Below, piece after piece: positions 43,066-51,999 of a stretch of DNA of 64,000 nt (positions within the stretch are counted from its first letter, which is position 1; each line of letters begins with the position of its first letter). The notes below the pieces were generated by a model. The model ran no database searches, had not been told where the DNA came from, and was given only the letters and a program-made list of their open reading frames with translations. The translations under genes were made by a program, and so were the position numbers. This stretch comes from Yoonia maritima (GTDB lineage: Bacteria > Pseudomonadota > Alphaproteobacteria > Rhodobacterales > Rhodobacteraceae). The stretch covers positions 358,130 through 422,129 of the forward strand of contig NZ_PKFN01000009.1 in the NCBI RefSeq assembly GCF_002933395.1, written 5' to 3'.

Positions 43066-44133
43066 TTAGGGTTGGGTCAAGGCTTCTAAGGGATGCGAAA
43101 TGGGGTCGGACGCGTGGCGTTGACCGCCCGCGTCAAAGAGGTGGAGCTCGGTCGGCGGGGCGATGGTCACGGCCTGACCGGGGGCGATATCGGGGCGGCG
43201 ATTGGTGGACATCAAAAGCGGTGCGCGATGTTCCGGCAGGTCCAACTCCACGATCCAAGAACCGCCTGTGGGCAGAACTGCGCGTACGCGGGCGGGCAGA
43301 CCAACGTCAGCGAGCGTCACCGTTTCGGGACGCCATGCAACGGTCATATCGGTGCCCAGCTTGCGGGCCATAGCGCTGCCCGCTTCGAAGATGTTGATTT
43401 GCGGGTTCCCGATGAATTCCGCCACAAAGCGGTGGGCGGGGCGGTCATAAATGTCGTTCGCAGTGCCCATCTGTTGCAAACGGCCTTCGCTGACCACTGC
43501 GATATGGGTGGCCAGTGTCATTGCTTCCCATTGGTCATGGGTCACGAAAACGATGGTTGTGCCAAATTCGCGGTGCAACCGGGCCAACTCGGCGCGCATG
43601 TGCAGGCGCAAAGCAGCGTCAAGGTTTGACAGGGGTTCATCCAGCAACAGTACCTTGGGCGCCAAAGCCAACGTGCGGGCCAGCGCCACACGTTGTTGCT
43701 GCCCACCTGACAGTTGAGAAGGGTAGCGGCGCTCTAGCCCGCCGATCTGAAGCGTTTCGATCATTTCGGCCACACGGGCCTTGCGGGCCTGCGTGCTCAT
43801 ACGCTGCACCTTGAGGCCAAAAGCAATGTTGTCCTCGACAGTCATGTGCGGCCACAGCGCATAGGACTGAAACACCAGCCCAACGCCCCGTGTTTCGGGC
43901 GGGGTAAAGAGGCCTTGGCGCGGCCCGTCCACGACGGTTCCGTCGACTGCAATCTCCCCTTCGCTCGCGCGTTCAAGCCCTGCGATCATCCGCAACAGGG
44001 TGGATTTGCCGCACCCAGACGGCCCGAGAATACAGGTAAAGGACCCGTCCTCGACCGTGAAGCTCACGTCATCAACCGCGGGGGCATCGGCCCCAAAGCG
44101 CTTGGTGAGATGGGTGATGTCGATCTGGGGCAT
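43066..44133 (-). CDS. ABC transporter ATP-binding protein (FbpC/PotA-like)
   Basis: This 355-aa ATPase has Walker A GPSGCGKST (about 38-46), signature LSGGQQQRVALAR (about 139-151), Walker B VLLLDEPLSNLD (about 160-171) and the switch His in FVTHDQWEA. A C-terminal TOBE-like domain covers about 270-340. It energises import through the adjacent fused permease. Its start immediately follows the permease stop, within an operon that runs permease, ATPase, binding protein, two phosphatases, regulator. Confidence 0.93.
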   Translation of the reverse strand: MPQIDITHLTKRFGADAPAVDDVSFTVEDGSFTCILGPSGCGKSTLLRMIAGLERASEGEIAVDGTVVDGPRQGLFTPPETRGVGLVFQSYALWPHMTVEDNIAFGLKVQRMSTQARKARVAEMIETLQIGGLERRYPSQLSGGQQQRVALARTLALAPKVLLLDEPLSNLDAALRLHMRAELARLHREFGTTIVFVTHDQWEAMTLATHIAVVSEGRLQQMGTANDIYDRPAHRFVAEFIGNPQINIFEAGSAMARKLGTDMTVAWRPETVTLADVGLPARVRAVLPTGGSWIVELDLPEHRAPLLMSTNRRPDIAPGQAVTIAPPTELHLFDAGGQRHASDPISHPLEALTQP

Positions 44134-45939
44134 CTAGCTTTCCAATCCTTGGGCAAGACTTGCCCCTGTGATGCGGTTAATGAGCAGCGTGCCGCCAAGC
44201 GCGATGAGCGAGATCATCAGGACCACGACATTGGCCGCCTGCGTGTAGTCGTAATCCACCAACCGCAGCGAAAAGGTCGTCAGAACGTCGGTCGAAGGTA
44301 CGGCAAGCATGATGAATAGGCTCACGCCCTTGATCCCGGAAATGAACGGCATCAGCACCCCCACGGCCAGCGCCCCTTTCTGAATCGGGAAGATGATGGA
44401 GCGCATCCGCTGGAACCAGCCCGCGCCGACCATCCGGGCGGCATCTTCGACATCGCTGCCCAGTTGGGTCATGGCCGAAATCCCGGCGCGGCTTGCAAAC
44501 GGCATTTGGTCCGCGACCAGCGCCAAAAGCAAAATCCACGGTGTGCCATAGAGCGCCGGAATCGGCCCGCGTGGTTGTGCGAACAGCACGAGGAACGCAG
44601 CGGCAAAAGCGATGCCCGGTACAAGATAAGGGAAGAAGGTGATCTGCCGCAGTGCCATGGCCAGCCACCGCCATGGGCTGCGCACCACAATATAGCCAAC
44701 CAACAGCCCCAACGTGCCCGCCGCAAGAGAGGCCAGCCCGACGATGCGCACGGAATTCCACGCCGCCTCCCAAAACACATCCGACAACAGGATCCCGTCG
44801 CGCAGGGCAATCGTCGGCAGGTCGCGTCCGACCCAATAGGCGAAGGTGAAATTCTCAGCGGTAAAACGGCCCGGCACATGCATGATCGTCGATAGCAGCA
44901 GCGTGCCAAGCGGCAGAACCACGCCCACCGCAAAGAGGGTCAGCGCCAGCGTGACTGCCGGGATCTGCGCCCGGCCCAGCCGGCTACGCCGGGCCATTGC
45001 GCCTTTGCCGCCGATGATTGCGTAGCGGCGGCTTTCGCGCATCATCCAAGTGTCGATCGACAAGGTGATGACCCCGATGGCCATGACCACAGCTGCGAAC
45101 ACCGCCGCCATGCCGTTCTGCTGCGTGCCAATAGCGCGGTAGAGCGATGTGGCCAGCGTTTCGAACTGCACGGGCAGGCCCAGCACATAAGGAACGGAAA
45201 ACTCACCAATCGCGTCCGCGAACATCAAAAGCGAGGCCGATAGCACCGCCGGGCGCATGAGAGGCACGACGATCCTGCGCGAGATCAACCCGCTACGCGC
45301 GCCCAACATCCGGGCGGCTTCTTCGAGCTGACTGTCAAGCTTACGCAGGGCGTTGCCAACCAGAAGGATCACGAATGGAATGTTGTTTATCGTCATGATC
45401 ACGATGGTCGGCACCGCGCCATAGGCTAGCCAATCGGGCGGCTGAAGGCCAAAACCCTGCACAAACCCAGGCTGTCCGCCCACAGTGCTGTTCTTGAACA
45501 GCGTTGTCCACGCCAGAGCAAAGGTCCATGCGGGCAACATGAACGGAATGATCAACCCAATGGAAAGCCAGGCCCGCCCCATCAAATCCGTGCGCACCAA
45601 AAGCCACGCGACACCCGTGCCGATCACCAGTGCCAGCACTGTGGAAACTGACGCAATGGTGAGCGTGTTCATCAACGGACGATAAAAGATGATCTGTGAC
45701 ATACGCGAGGAGAAGGCGCGGGTCAGGTAATAGTCGGTAAAAGCGCCGGTTCCGGTCTGAGTGCGCGCTTCATCGCCGGGCTGGGTGGTCAGCATATCGG
45801 CAAAGACCATGAACAGTGGCGCAACAATCAGCCATCCGAAAAAGGCCAGCAAGACCAGCCCGACCACACGCGTCGGATCGCTTCGCAAAGACGCACCCGA
45901 CGACCGCAATCGCGCCATAGGCAAGCTCGGCGCGCTCAT
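44134..45939 (-). CDS. ABC transporter permease, fused two-module FbpB type
   Basis: This 601-aa inner-membrane protein contains two tandem binding-protein-dependent permease modules of about six membrane spans each. EAA loops appear at EEAARMLGARSGLISRRIVVPL (about 211-232) and EDAARMVGAGWFQRMRSIIFPI (about 492-513). Such fused permeases pair with FbpA/AfuA-type binding proteins. It is the first gene of the operon. Its start lies about 80 nt after a degenerate Pho-box-like sequence. ATG at residue 8 is an alternative start. Confidence 0.92.
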   Translation of the reverse strand: MSAPSLPMARLRSSGASLRSDPTRVVGLVLLAFFGWLIVAPLFMVFADMLTTQPGDEARTQTGTGAFTDYYLTRAFSSRMSQIIFYRPLMNTLTIASVSTVLALVIGTGVAWLLVRTDLMGRAWLSIGLIIPFMLPAWTFALAWTTLFKNSTVGGQPGFVQGFGLQPPDWLAYGAVPTIVIMTINNIPFVILLVGNALRKLDSQLEEAARMLGARSGLISRRIVVPLMRPAVLSASLLMFADAIGEFSVPYVLGLPVQFETLATSLYRAIGTQQNGMAAVFAAVVMAIGVITLSIDTWMMRESRRYAIIGGKGAMARRSRLGRAQIPAVTLALTLFAVGVVLPLGTLLLSTIMHVPGRFTAENFTFAYWVGRDLPTIALRDGILLSDVFWEAAWNSVRIVGLASLAAGTLGLLVGYIVVRSPWRWLAMALRQITFFPYLVPGIAFAAAFLVLFAQPRGPIPALYGTPWILLLALVADQMPFASRAGISAMTQLGSDVEDAARMVGAGWFQRMRSIIFPIQKGALAVGVLMPFISGIKGVSLFIMLAVPSTDVLTTFSLRLVDYDYTQAANVVVLMISLIALGGTLLINRITGASLAQGLES

Positions 45940-46018
45940 GTGGGGGCGTCCATGGCAAGACGGGCGGGCATTATCACACTCCTGTGCGTTTCACTGCTTC
46001 GCTTTCTAGGGTGATTCC

Positions 46019-46036
46019 ATGAAAAATTGGTGACAA
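46019..46036 (-). promoter_or_regulatory. Weak Pho-box-like direct repeat upstream of the transporter operon
   Basis: On the minus strand, TTGTCAC-CAAT-TTTTCAT: two 7-mers in direct repeat with an 11-bp period, each matching the CTGTCAT half-site at 5 of 7 positions. Its geometry and position, 80 bp before the permease start, suggest PhoB control, but the match is modest. Confidence 0.35.
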
Positions 46037-46037
46037 T

Positions 46038-46051
46038 TGCACATATGTGCA
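46038..46051. promoter_or_regulatory. Perfect 14-bp palindrome in the divergent control region
   Basis: TGCACATATGTGCA sits in the 303-bp intergenic space (45940-46242) between the transporter operon and the phytase genes. A second inverted repeat, TGTGC/GCACA with a 6-nt spacer, lies at 46101-46116. Either could be the operator of the operon's LacI-type regulator. Confidence 0.45.
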
Positions 46052-46163
46052 GAATTTAAATATTTGTAATATATATAAAAAAACTTCCAAATAAAATTTG
46101 TGTGCACGTAAGCACATGAAACCTCAACGAAAAGCCAGACCGGAGGCTAGCGACCCCGAAAAG

Positions 46164-46181
46164 CTGACACAAAACTGTCAT
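46164..46181 (+). promoter_or_regulatory. Pho box upstream of the phytase genes
   Basis: CTGACACAAAACTGTCAT consists of two direct 7-mers separated by 4 nt. It matches the CTGTCAT-N4-CTGTCAT PhoB consensus at 12 of 14 positions, including one perfect half. It lies 62 bp before the first gene, where it would replace the -35. A weak TAGAGC follows at -10 distance. Confidence 0.7.
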
Positions 46182-46242
46182 TCAGCCCGTTTAGAGCCAG
46201 CTTCGACCCGATTTGCGGTCGCCTTTAACACAGGAGACTCTA

Positions 46243-46878
46243 ATGCTGAGAACTACCTCGATCTTTGCTCTAGCCCTCGCGCCGGCACTGGCTTTTGCCG
46301 ATCCCCTACTGTCCACCATGACCGCAGACAATGCTCTGACCGAAGCTCCCACAGAATGGCTGGGCGAAGAGCCGCACCTTGTCATCATGGGCACCGTTTC
46401 GAGCTATGATTTCGACATGCAGGTCAGCGATTTCGATAAACTCGACATCCACGAACTGTCCATGAAACGTGAATACCTGCTGAACGAAACCGACTATAGC
46501 CCATATCAGGAACTCGACTTTGGCATCGAATTCATGCTGGACGGTATGGCCAAACAAATCGAGGGCAAGCTGGTCCACGCTGACTTCAACAAGCTGGGTG
46601 ATTTGCCCAACACGTTCTCTCTGCAATCCGAAGAAGAGTTCCCAGAGGGCGATATGGCCTTCACCGAGTTTGAATTCGAATGGGAAGCCGACGGCAGATC
46701 CGTAAACGAAGAGATCGCTGACTGGACCGGCACCGCAACTGTTAACCTCGATCCGGCGCGTGGTCAGGCGCCCAATGGCGACGGCCTAATCGGCGGCTAT
46801 ATCAACGCGGTCAACGGCGACAACAATATCGTCATTTCCTACACACTGAACGTGACGGAGTTTGAAGTTGAAGATTAA
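46243..46878 (+). CDS. Exported acidic protein upstream of phytase
   Basis: This 211-aa protein has a signal peptide (MLRTTSIFALALAPALAFA, cleavage near residue 19). It has a strongly acidic, probably beta-rich mature part with repeated Asp/Glu patches (SEEEFPEGDMAFTEFEFEWE near 135-155) and a final strand INAVNGDNNIVISYTLNVTEFE. I do not recognise a family. Acidity suggests calcium binding or an extracellular location; beta-propeller phytases need calcium. The gene overlaps the phytase gene by 11 nt and is preceded by a CAGGAGACTC ribosome-binding region and the Pho box. Confidence 0.75.
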   Translation: MLRTTSIFALALAPALAFADPLLSTMTADNALTEAPTEWLGEEPHLVIMGTVSSYDFDMQVSDFDKLDIHELSMKREYLLNETDYSPYQELDFGIEFMLDGMAKQIEGKLVHADFNKLGDLPNTFSLQSEEEFPEGDMAFTEFEFEWEADGRSVNEEIADWTGTATVNLDPARGQAPNGDGLIGGYINAVNGDNNIVISYTLNVTEFEVED

Positions 46879-47908
46879 TCTGACCCTAGCGGCTGCGCTG
46901 ATGGCGACCTCGGCTTTTGCCGAGGTCCCAGTGGTGCAGGTGACCGCTGTAACCGAATCCATGCCCATTATCGGCGATGCAGACGACCCGGCAATCTGGG
47001 TGCATCCTACCGACCCTGAGGCCAGCATCGTTCTGGGCACGGATAAGTATAACGGGCTGCATGCCTTTGACCTGAATGGCGAAGAACTGGCCTTTTTTGG
47101 CGACGGCGCTGTGAATAACGTCGATATTCGAGAGTTTTCTTTGAACGGCGAACAAGTGTGGCTGGCCTCTGCCACCGAGCGTGACGCAGACGGTATTGTG
47201 TTCTATGTGATCCGCCAGGATGGCTCCATCGAGCGCGCCGATCCGAATTACTTCGACGTTTTGCCCGACATGCCCGAAGGCACCAAAAAGATCTATGGCC
47301 ACGCCATGGGTCGCGACCCTGCAACGGGTCGGGTCTGGGCACTGGCCAACTTCAAGACCGGCCATATCGCACAATACGAAGTGATCGACGCTGGCGACGG
47401 TAAGATCGACATCGTGCTGGCCCGTGTTCTGAAGGTCGAGACACAGCCCGAAGGCATGGTCTTTGATGACAAAGAGGGTCACCTCTACGTCGGCGAAGAG
47501 GATGTGGCGATATGGCGGTTCCCAGGTCTGCCAGAAGCAGGTGACGACGCGACAGAAATTACGCGCATCCCGTCAGATTGTTTCCCCCGCGACGATATCG
47601 AGGGCATCACGCTCTATGATGGGGCCGAAGGGCGCTACCTCGTGGCCTCTTCCCAGGGCATCCACCGCTACGGCATCTTCCCGCTGAAGGGCGATGACAT
47701 TCCGGCCTGTGCAGGTCTGGTAGAGATTGCCGCAGGCGATGTTGACGGCGTGTCCGAGACCGACGGTCTTGATGTCGTAGCCTTGCCAGTTGGTGCGAAC
47801 TACCCCCGCGGTATGTTGGCCGTCATGGATGACCAAAACGAAGAATTCACCACGAATTTCAAGTTCGTCTCCTTCGGCGATGTCCTAGACGCGCTGAACC
47901 TCAAGTAA
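46868..47908 (+). CDS. Beta-propeller phytase (3-phytase family)
   Basis: This 346-aa secreted enzyme hydrolyses phytate (inositol hexakisphosphate) in a calcium-dependent way. A signal peptide (MKINLTLAAALMATSAFA) is followed by the family signature DADDPAIWVHP (about 38-48), VLGTDKYNGLHAFDLNGEE, NNVDIRE, YGHAMGRDPATG, QPEGMVFDDKEGHLYVGEED (split) and TDGLDVVALP. These repeat the blades of the six-bladed propeller. It is slightly shorter than Bacillus phytase. I chose TTG 46868: GGAG lies 7 nt upstream, whereas TTG 46862 would be only 1 nt from it. It overlaps the acidic-protein gene, so both are expressed together. Confidence 0.9.
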   Translation: MKINLTLAAALMATSAFAEVPVVQVTAVTESMPIIGDADDPAIWVHPTDPEASIVLGTDKYNGLHAFDLNGEELAFFGDGAVNNVDIREFSLNGEQVWLASATERDADGIVFYVIRQDGSIERADPNYFDVLPDMPEGTKKIYGHAMGRDPATGRVWALANFKTGHIAQYEVIDAGDGKIDIVLARVLKVETQPEGMVFDDKEGHLYVGEEDVAIWRFPGLPEAGDDATEITRIPSDCFPRDDIEGITLYDGAEGRYLVASSQGIHRYGIFPLKGDDIPACAGLVEIAAGDVDGVSETDGLDVVALPVGANYPRGMLAVMDDQNEEFTTNFKFVSFGDVLDALNLK

Positions 47909-48001
47909 AGTATGCGCCCGGTTTGGTAGGTCTGAATCGGGCGCTTCACACGTCCATTTCACAACGCTGGTCGTCCAAGTGCGACGAGTTCCCTAGGTAG
48001 G

Positions 48002-48253
48002 GCGCTTGAGCGATACGCTTCGGCACAAAACAACAGATCGATCAACACCGAAGACCCAATCAGGTCAACTAGGTGTGCTTTTGAGCATGCGGTTTGGAAT
48101 GACCTTCATCGCGAACTTCATCTCCCTTTGGGACGATTGCGATTGCGTGGACCGAACGGCGCAAATGACGAATTTCTACTCGCCGCCACCGCCCAAAATC
48201 TCCGCAAATTAGCCAAGATCTCTCCTGCACCGCAGCAAACGCGCAAAGCCTGA
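48002..48253 (+). pseudogene. Degraded transposase C-terminus (IS1182/IS5-like)
   Basis: A start-less frame ending at TGA 48253 reads ARCAFEH-like sequence followed by GRLRLRGPNGANDEFLLAAT and AQNLRKLAKI. The final block is typical of C-termini of DDE transposases of the IS1182/IS5 kind in Rhodobacterales. No N-terminal part or terminal repeats are recognisable. It flanks the phytase cluster on its right. The rest of 47909-48509 holds only the repeat at 48433-48476. Confidence 0.55.
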
Positions 48254-48432
48254 TAGAAAAGGCGCTCGCGCTGTGTTTGAAGCGATATTTTCTGCGCCAG
48301 CAACACGGTGTTTTTCAACAGAATCGGCTCAAACCTGCCGTTCGCTGCATTCAGCGCGAAGGTCTGCTTTTCTATTTGAGGTCAGTTCTGACGTGGCGCT
48401 CAAAGCCATGTGAAGTTCAATACGGGTCAAAC

Positions 48433-48476
48433 CCTCCCCCATGGGGAGGGCGCTTTGCACCCACCCTGAGGTCCGG
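48433..48476 (-). repeat. Dispersed repeat, copy 1
   Basis: A 44-bp segment whose reverse complement matches 63041-63084 at 41 of 44 positions. It includes the inverted repeat CCTCCCC-CATGG-GGAGG and GCGCTTTGCACCCACCC. It lies in the non-coding space after carB, and copy 2 also lies between genes. Confidence 0.75.
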
Positions 48477-48509
48477 AGGATGCCCTGGGTGGGCGATCAG
48501 TTTTAGCTA

Positions 48510-51500
48510 TTAGGCGCCTTGTAGTGAGCGCACCCCAACATCACCTTCTTCGCGGGCTTGCATGGCAAGTGCTGCTGCGTGGGACGCGGCGGCTGTCGTG
48601 AAGTAGGGGATTTTGTCGTAGAGGGCGACGGCGCGGATGTCGCGGCTGTCTTCTACGGCTTGGGCGCCTTCGGTTGTGTTCATGACCAATGCGATGTGCC
48701 CGTCTTTGAGGCGGTCAACGATTGTGAGGCCGCCCTCGTAGACTTTGTTCACGACTTCGCAGGCGACGTTGTTTTCGGTCAGCCAGGCAGCGGTGCCGCG
48801 TGTCGCGACGATGTTCAGCCCAAGGTCCACGATGATTTTGGCGGCCTCTGCCATGTCATCGGTTTTGTCCATGTCCTTGATCGAGAAGAACACAGTGCCT
48901 TCGGTCGGGAGCTGAGTGCCTGCACCCATTTGCGCCTTGAGGAACGCACGGGGGAAGGACCGATCCCAGCCCATGACTTCGCCGGTTGAGCGCATTTCTG
49001 GCCCAAGGATCGTATCAACGCCGGGGAAGCGGGCGAAGGGCAAGACGGCCTCTTTCACGCTAAACCACGGTGTGTTCGGGTCGGCCAATGTGAAGGCGTC
49101 GCCAAGCGGCAGCACGTCCATTGGGTTTTCTGTTGCAGGATAAGGTTCGCGCAGTGGGAAGTTCGTCAGCGGCTCGCCTGCCATCAGCCGTGCGGCGATG
49201 GATGCGATGGCGCTGTCGGTCGCTTTGGCCACGAATGGCACGGTGCGGGATGCGCGGGGGTTCACCTCGATCAGGTAGACTTCTTCGTCTTTGACCGCGA
49301 ACTGGATGTTCATCAGGCCGACCACGTTCAGCGCGAGCGCCAAGGCTTCGGTCTGTTTGCGGATTTCAGCGATCATCGCTTCAGAGAGCGAGTAGGGCGG
49401 TAGCGAGCAGGCGCTATCGCCAGAGTGCACGCCGGCCTCCTCAATATGCTGCATGATGCCTGCGACGTGGGTATTTTTGCCGTCGGATAGGCAATCCACG
49501 TCGACCTCGACCGCGCCGGACAGGTAGCTGTCGAGCAGAACCGGGCTATCGCCGGAGACAATAACGGCCTCTGAGATGTAGCGGCGCAGTTGGTCCATGT
49601 CGCGCACGATTTCCATTGCCCGGCCGCCAAGCACGAAGGATGGGCGGATCACGAGCGGGAAGCCGATGCTTTCTGCGATATCGAGCGCTTCGGCGTCGGT
49701 GGATGCGATGCCGTTGTGTGGCTGTTTGAGGCCCAGCTTCTGGACAAGCTGTTGGAACCGTTCACGGTCTTCGGCCAGATCAATAGAGTCTGGTGTGGTG
49801 CCGAGGATCGGGATGCCTGCTTCTTCGAGCGCGTTGGCGAGTTTCAACGGTGTTTGACCGCCGAACTGAACGATGACGCCGTGCAGTGTGCCATTTTCTT
49901 GTTCAACCCGCAGGATTTCCATGACGTGTTCGAATGTCAGCGGTTCAAAATACAGCCGGTCAGAGGTGTCATAGTCGGTGGACACTGTCTCTGGGTTGCA
50001 GTTGATCATGATCGTTTCATAGCCCTGATCGGTGAGCGAGAAACAGGCGTGGCAGCAGCAGTAATCGAATTCGATCCCTTGGCCGATCCGATTTGGACCA
50101 CCGCCAAGGATCACAACCTTTTTGCGGTCGGATGGGCGCGCTTCACATTCGACCTCGCCCATGACGGGGGACTCATACGTGGAGTACATGTAGGGTGTTT
50201 GCGCTTCGAATTCGGCGGCGCAGGTGTCGATGCGTTTGAACACGGCGTTGACACCAAGGTTCTGACGCGCGCGGCGTACGTTGTCTTCTTCGCGGCCAGT
50301 TAGTTTCGCAAGGCGGGCGTCGGTGAAGCCCATCATCTTGACTTTGCGCAGGCCGTTTTCGGTGACGGGCAGGCCGTTCACCGTGATTTCAGCCTCGGCC
50401 TGAATGATTTCGCGGATGCGAGCAAGGAACCATGGATCGAATTTGGTGACGGCATGGATGTCGTCGTCTGACAGGCCGTGGCGCATGGCTTGGGCGATCA
50501 CGCGGATACGGTCAGGCGTTTGTTTGGCCAGCGCTTTGGTGATTGCAGCGGCGTCAGGTGCACCGGGGATTTCGATTTCGTCGAAACCGGTCAGTCCTGT
50601 TTCCATGGATGCCAGCGCTTTTTGCATGGATTCGTGGAAGGTCCGGCCAATCGCCATTGCCTCGCCCACGGATTTCATCGCGGTGGTCAGGTGCGGTTCA
50701 GAGCCTGCGAATTTTTCAAAGGCAAAGCGTGGAATTTTGGTGACGACATAGTCGATTGTTGGTTCAAACGACGCAGGTGTAACGCCTGTGATGTCGTTGT
50801 CCAATTCGTCAAGCGTATAACCAACGGCCAATTTCGCCGCGATTTTCGCGATTGGGAAACCTGTCGCCTTTGATGCCAACGCAGATGAACGTGATACGCG
50901 TGGGTTCATTTCAATGACGACCATGCGGCCGTCGGCAGGGTTTACGGCCCATTGTACGTTTGAGCCGCCTGTTTCAACGCCGATTTCGCGTAGCACGTTG
51001 ATCGAATGGGTCCGCATGACCTGATATTCTTTGTCGGTCAGGGTCAGGGCAGGGGCGACGGTGATACTGTCGCCGGTGTGCACGCCCATTGGGTCAACGT
51101 TTTCGATGGCACAGACGATGATGGCGTTGTCGGCCTTGTCGCGGACGACTTCCATCTCGAATTCTTTCCAGCCAAGTAGGGATTCATCAACAAGGATTTG
51201 ACCCACAGGGGATGCTTCCATCCCGGTGCGGCAGTAGTGTTCGTATTCTTCACGATTATAAGCAACACCGCCGCCAGTACCGCCGAGCGTAAAGGCAGGG
51301 CGGATGATTGCAGGGAGGCCAACATATTCAATTGCGTCGATGGCCAGTTGTAGGCCAGCTTTGATGTCGTATTTGCCGTCAACCTTCGGTGCGGTGATGA
51401 TCGTCGCCTTTGGGTTTTCAATGCCAAGGCGGTCCATCGCTTCGCGGAACAGTTTCCGGTCTTCGGCCATCTCAATCGCTTCGCGGTTTGCACCGATCAA

Positions 51501-51842
51501 TTGGACGTTGAATTTTTCCAGAACACCCATGTCGGCTAGTGCAAGCGATGTGTTCAGGCCAGTTTGGCCACCCATTGTTGGCAGCAACGCATCGGGGCGT
51601 TCTTTTTCGATAATCTTTGCAACAACTTCGGGGGTGATGGGTTCGATATAGGTCGCGTCAGCAAGACCGGGATCGGTCATGATTGTCGCTGGGTTCGAGT
51701 TTACCAGAATGACCCGGTAGCCTTCTTCGCGCAGTGCTTTACAGGCTTGTGCGCCGGAATAATCGAACTCGCAGGCTTGTCCGATAATAATAGGGCCTGC
51801 ACCGATGATCATGATCGACTTGATGTCAGTACGCTTTGGCAT
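48510..51842 (-). CDS. carB: Carbamoyl-phosphate synthase large subunit
   Basis: This 1110-aa enzyme makes carbamoyl phosphate from bicarbonate, ATP and ammonia supplied by CarA, for pyrimidines and arginine. Two homologous ATP-grasp halves are evident: [24 protein letters not shown] at the start (split) and [24 protein letters not shown] near 575-598. [16 protein letters not shown] and [16 protein letters not shown] mark the paired ATP sites. A C-terminal methylglyoxal-synthase-like allosteric domain follows ([17 protein letters not shown]). carA is not in the window. A promoter with TATAAC lies 30 bp before the ATG. Confidence 0.97.
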   Translation of the reverse strand: MPKRTDIKSIMIIGAGPIIIGQACEFDYSGAQACKALREEGYRVILVNSNPATIMTDPGLADATYIEPITPEVVAKIIEKERPDALLPTMGGQTGLNTSLALADMGVLEKFNVQLIGANREAIEMAEDRKLFREAMDRLGIENPKATIITAPKVDGKYDIKAGLQLAIDAIEYVGLPAIIRPAFTLGGTGGGVAYNREEYEHYCRTGMEASPVGQILVDESLLGWKEFEMEVVRDKADNAIIVCAIENVDPMGVHTGDSITVAPALTLTDKEYQVMRTHSINVLREIGVETGGSNVQWAVNPADGRMVVIEMNPRVSRSSALASKATGFPIAKIAAKLAVGYTLDELDNDITGVTPASFEPTIDYVVTKIPRFAFEKFAGSEPHLTTAMKSVGEAMAIGRTFHESMQKALASMETGLTGFDEIEIPGAPDAAAITKALAKQTPDRIRVIAQAMRHGLSDDDIHAVTKFDPWFLARIREIIQAEAEITVNGLPVTENGLRKVKMMGFTDARLAKLTGREEDNVRRARQNLGVNAVFKRIDTCAAEFEAQTPYMYSTYESPVMGEVECEARPSDRKKVVILGGGPNRIGQGIEFDYCCCHACFSLTDQGYETIMINCNPETVSTDYDTSDRLYFEPLTFEHVMEILRVEQENGTLHGVIVQFGGQTPLKLANALEEAGIPILGTTPDSIDLAEDRERFQQLVQKLGLKQPHNGIASTDAEALDIAESIGFPLVIRPSFVLGGRAMEIVRDMDQLRRYISEAVIVSGDSPVLLDSYLSGAVEVDVDCLSDGKNTHVAGIMQHIEEAGVHSGDSACSLPPYSLSEAMIAEIRKQTEALALALNVVGLMNIQFAVKDEEVYLIEVNPRASRTVPFVAKATDSAIASIAARLMAGEPLTNFPLREPYPATENPMDVLPLGDAFTLADPNTPWFSVKEAVLPFARFPGVDTILGPEMRSTGEVMGWDRSFPRAFLKAQMGAGTQLPTEGTVFFSIKDMDKTDDMAEAAKIIVDLGLNIVATRGTAAWLTENNVACEVVNKVYEGGLTIVDRLKDGHIALVMNTTEGAQAVEDSRDIRAVALYDKIPYFTTAAASHAAALAMQAREEGDVGVRSLQGA

Positions 51843-51874
51843 GGCAGGCCCCTCTGGAAGGTAAATTTTCGTGG

Positions 51875-51902
51875 GTTATAGACAACAGCGCCCAAGGCGC
51901 AA
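51875..51902 (-). promoter_or_regulatory. Candidate promoter of carB
   Basis: Minus strand: -35 TTGCGC (plus 51902-51897), 16-bp spacer, -10 TATAAC (plus 51880-51875), giving a leader of about 25 nt before carB. Confidence 0.45.
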
Positions 51903-51999
51903 GGGCCTTTGGGCAAAGGGTTCGGGTTGTCGCAAATGATCTGTAATTTTCGGGCTGGGCCGCGTATCTGAAGCGATGAATCGGTAAGGAGAAACGGTT

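Noticed and set aside
41956..46036. Fe(III) transporter assignment for the ABC operon
   Set aside because: The fold is FbpABC-like, but the tandem Tyr iron ligands are not evident, and the phosphatase and phytase neighbours point to phosphorylated substrates.
48006..48212. 68-codon ORF in the gap before carB
   Set aside because: The neighbouring frame gives a transposase-like C-terminus, so this frame is an overlap artefact on a degraded element.
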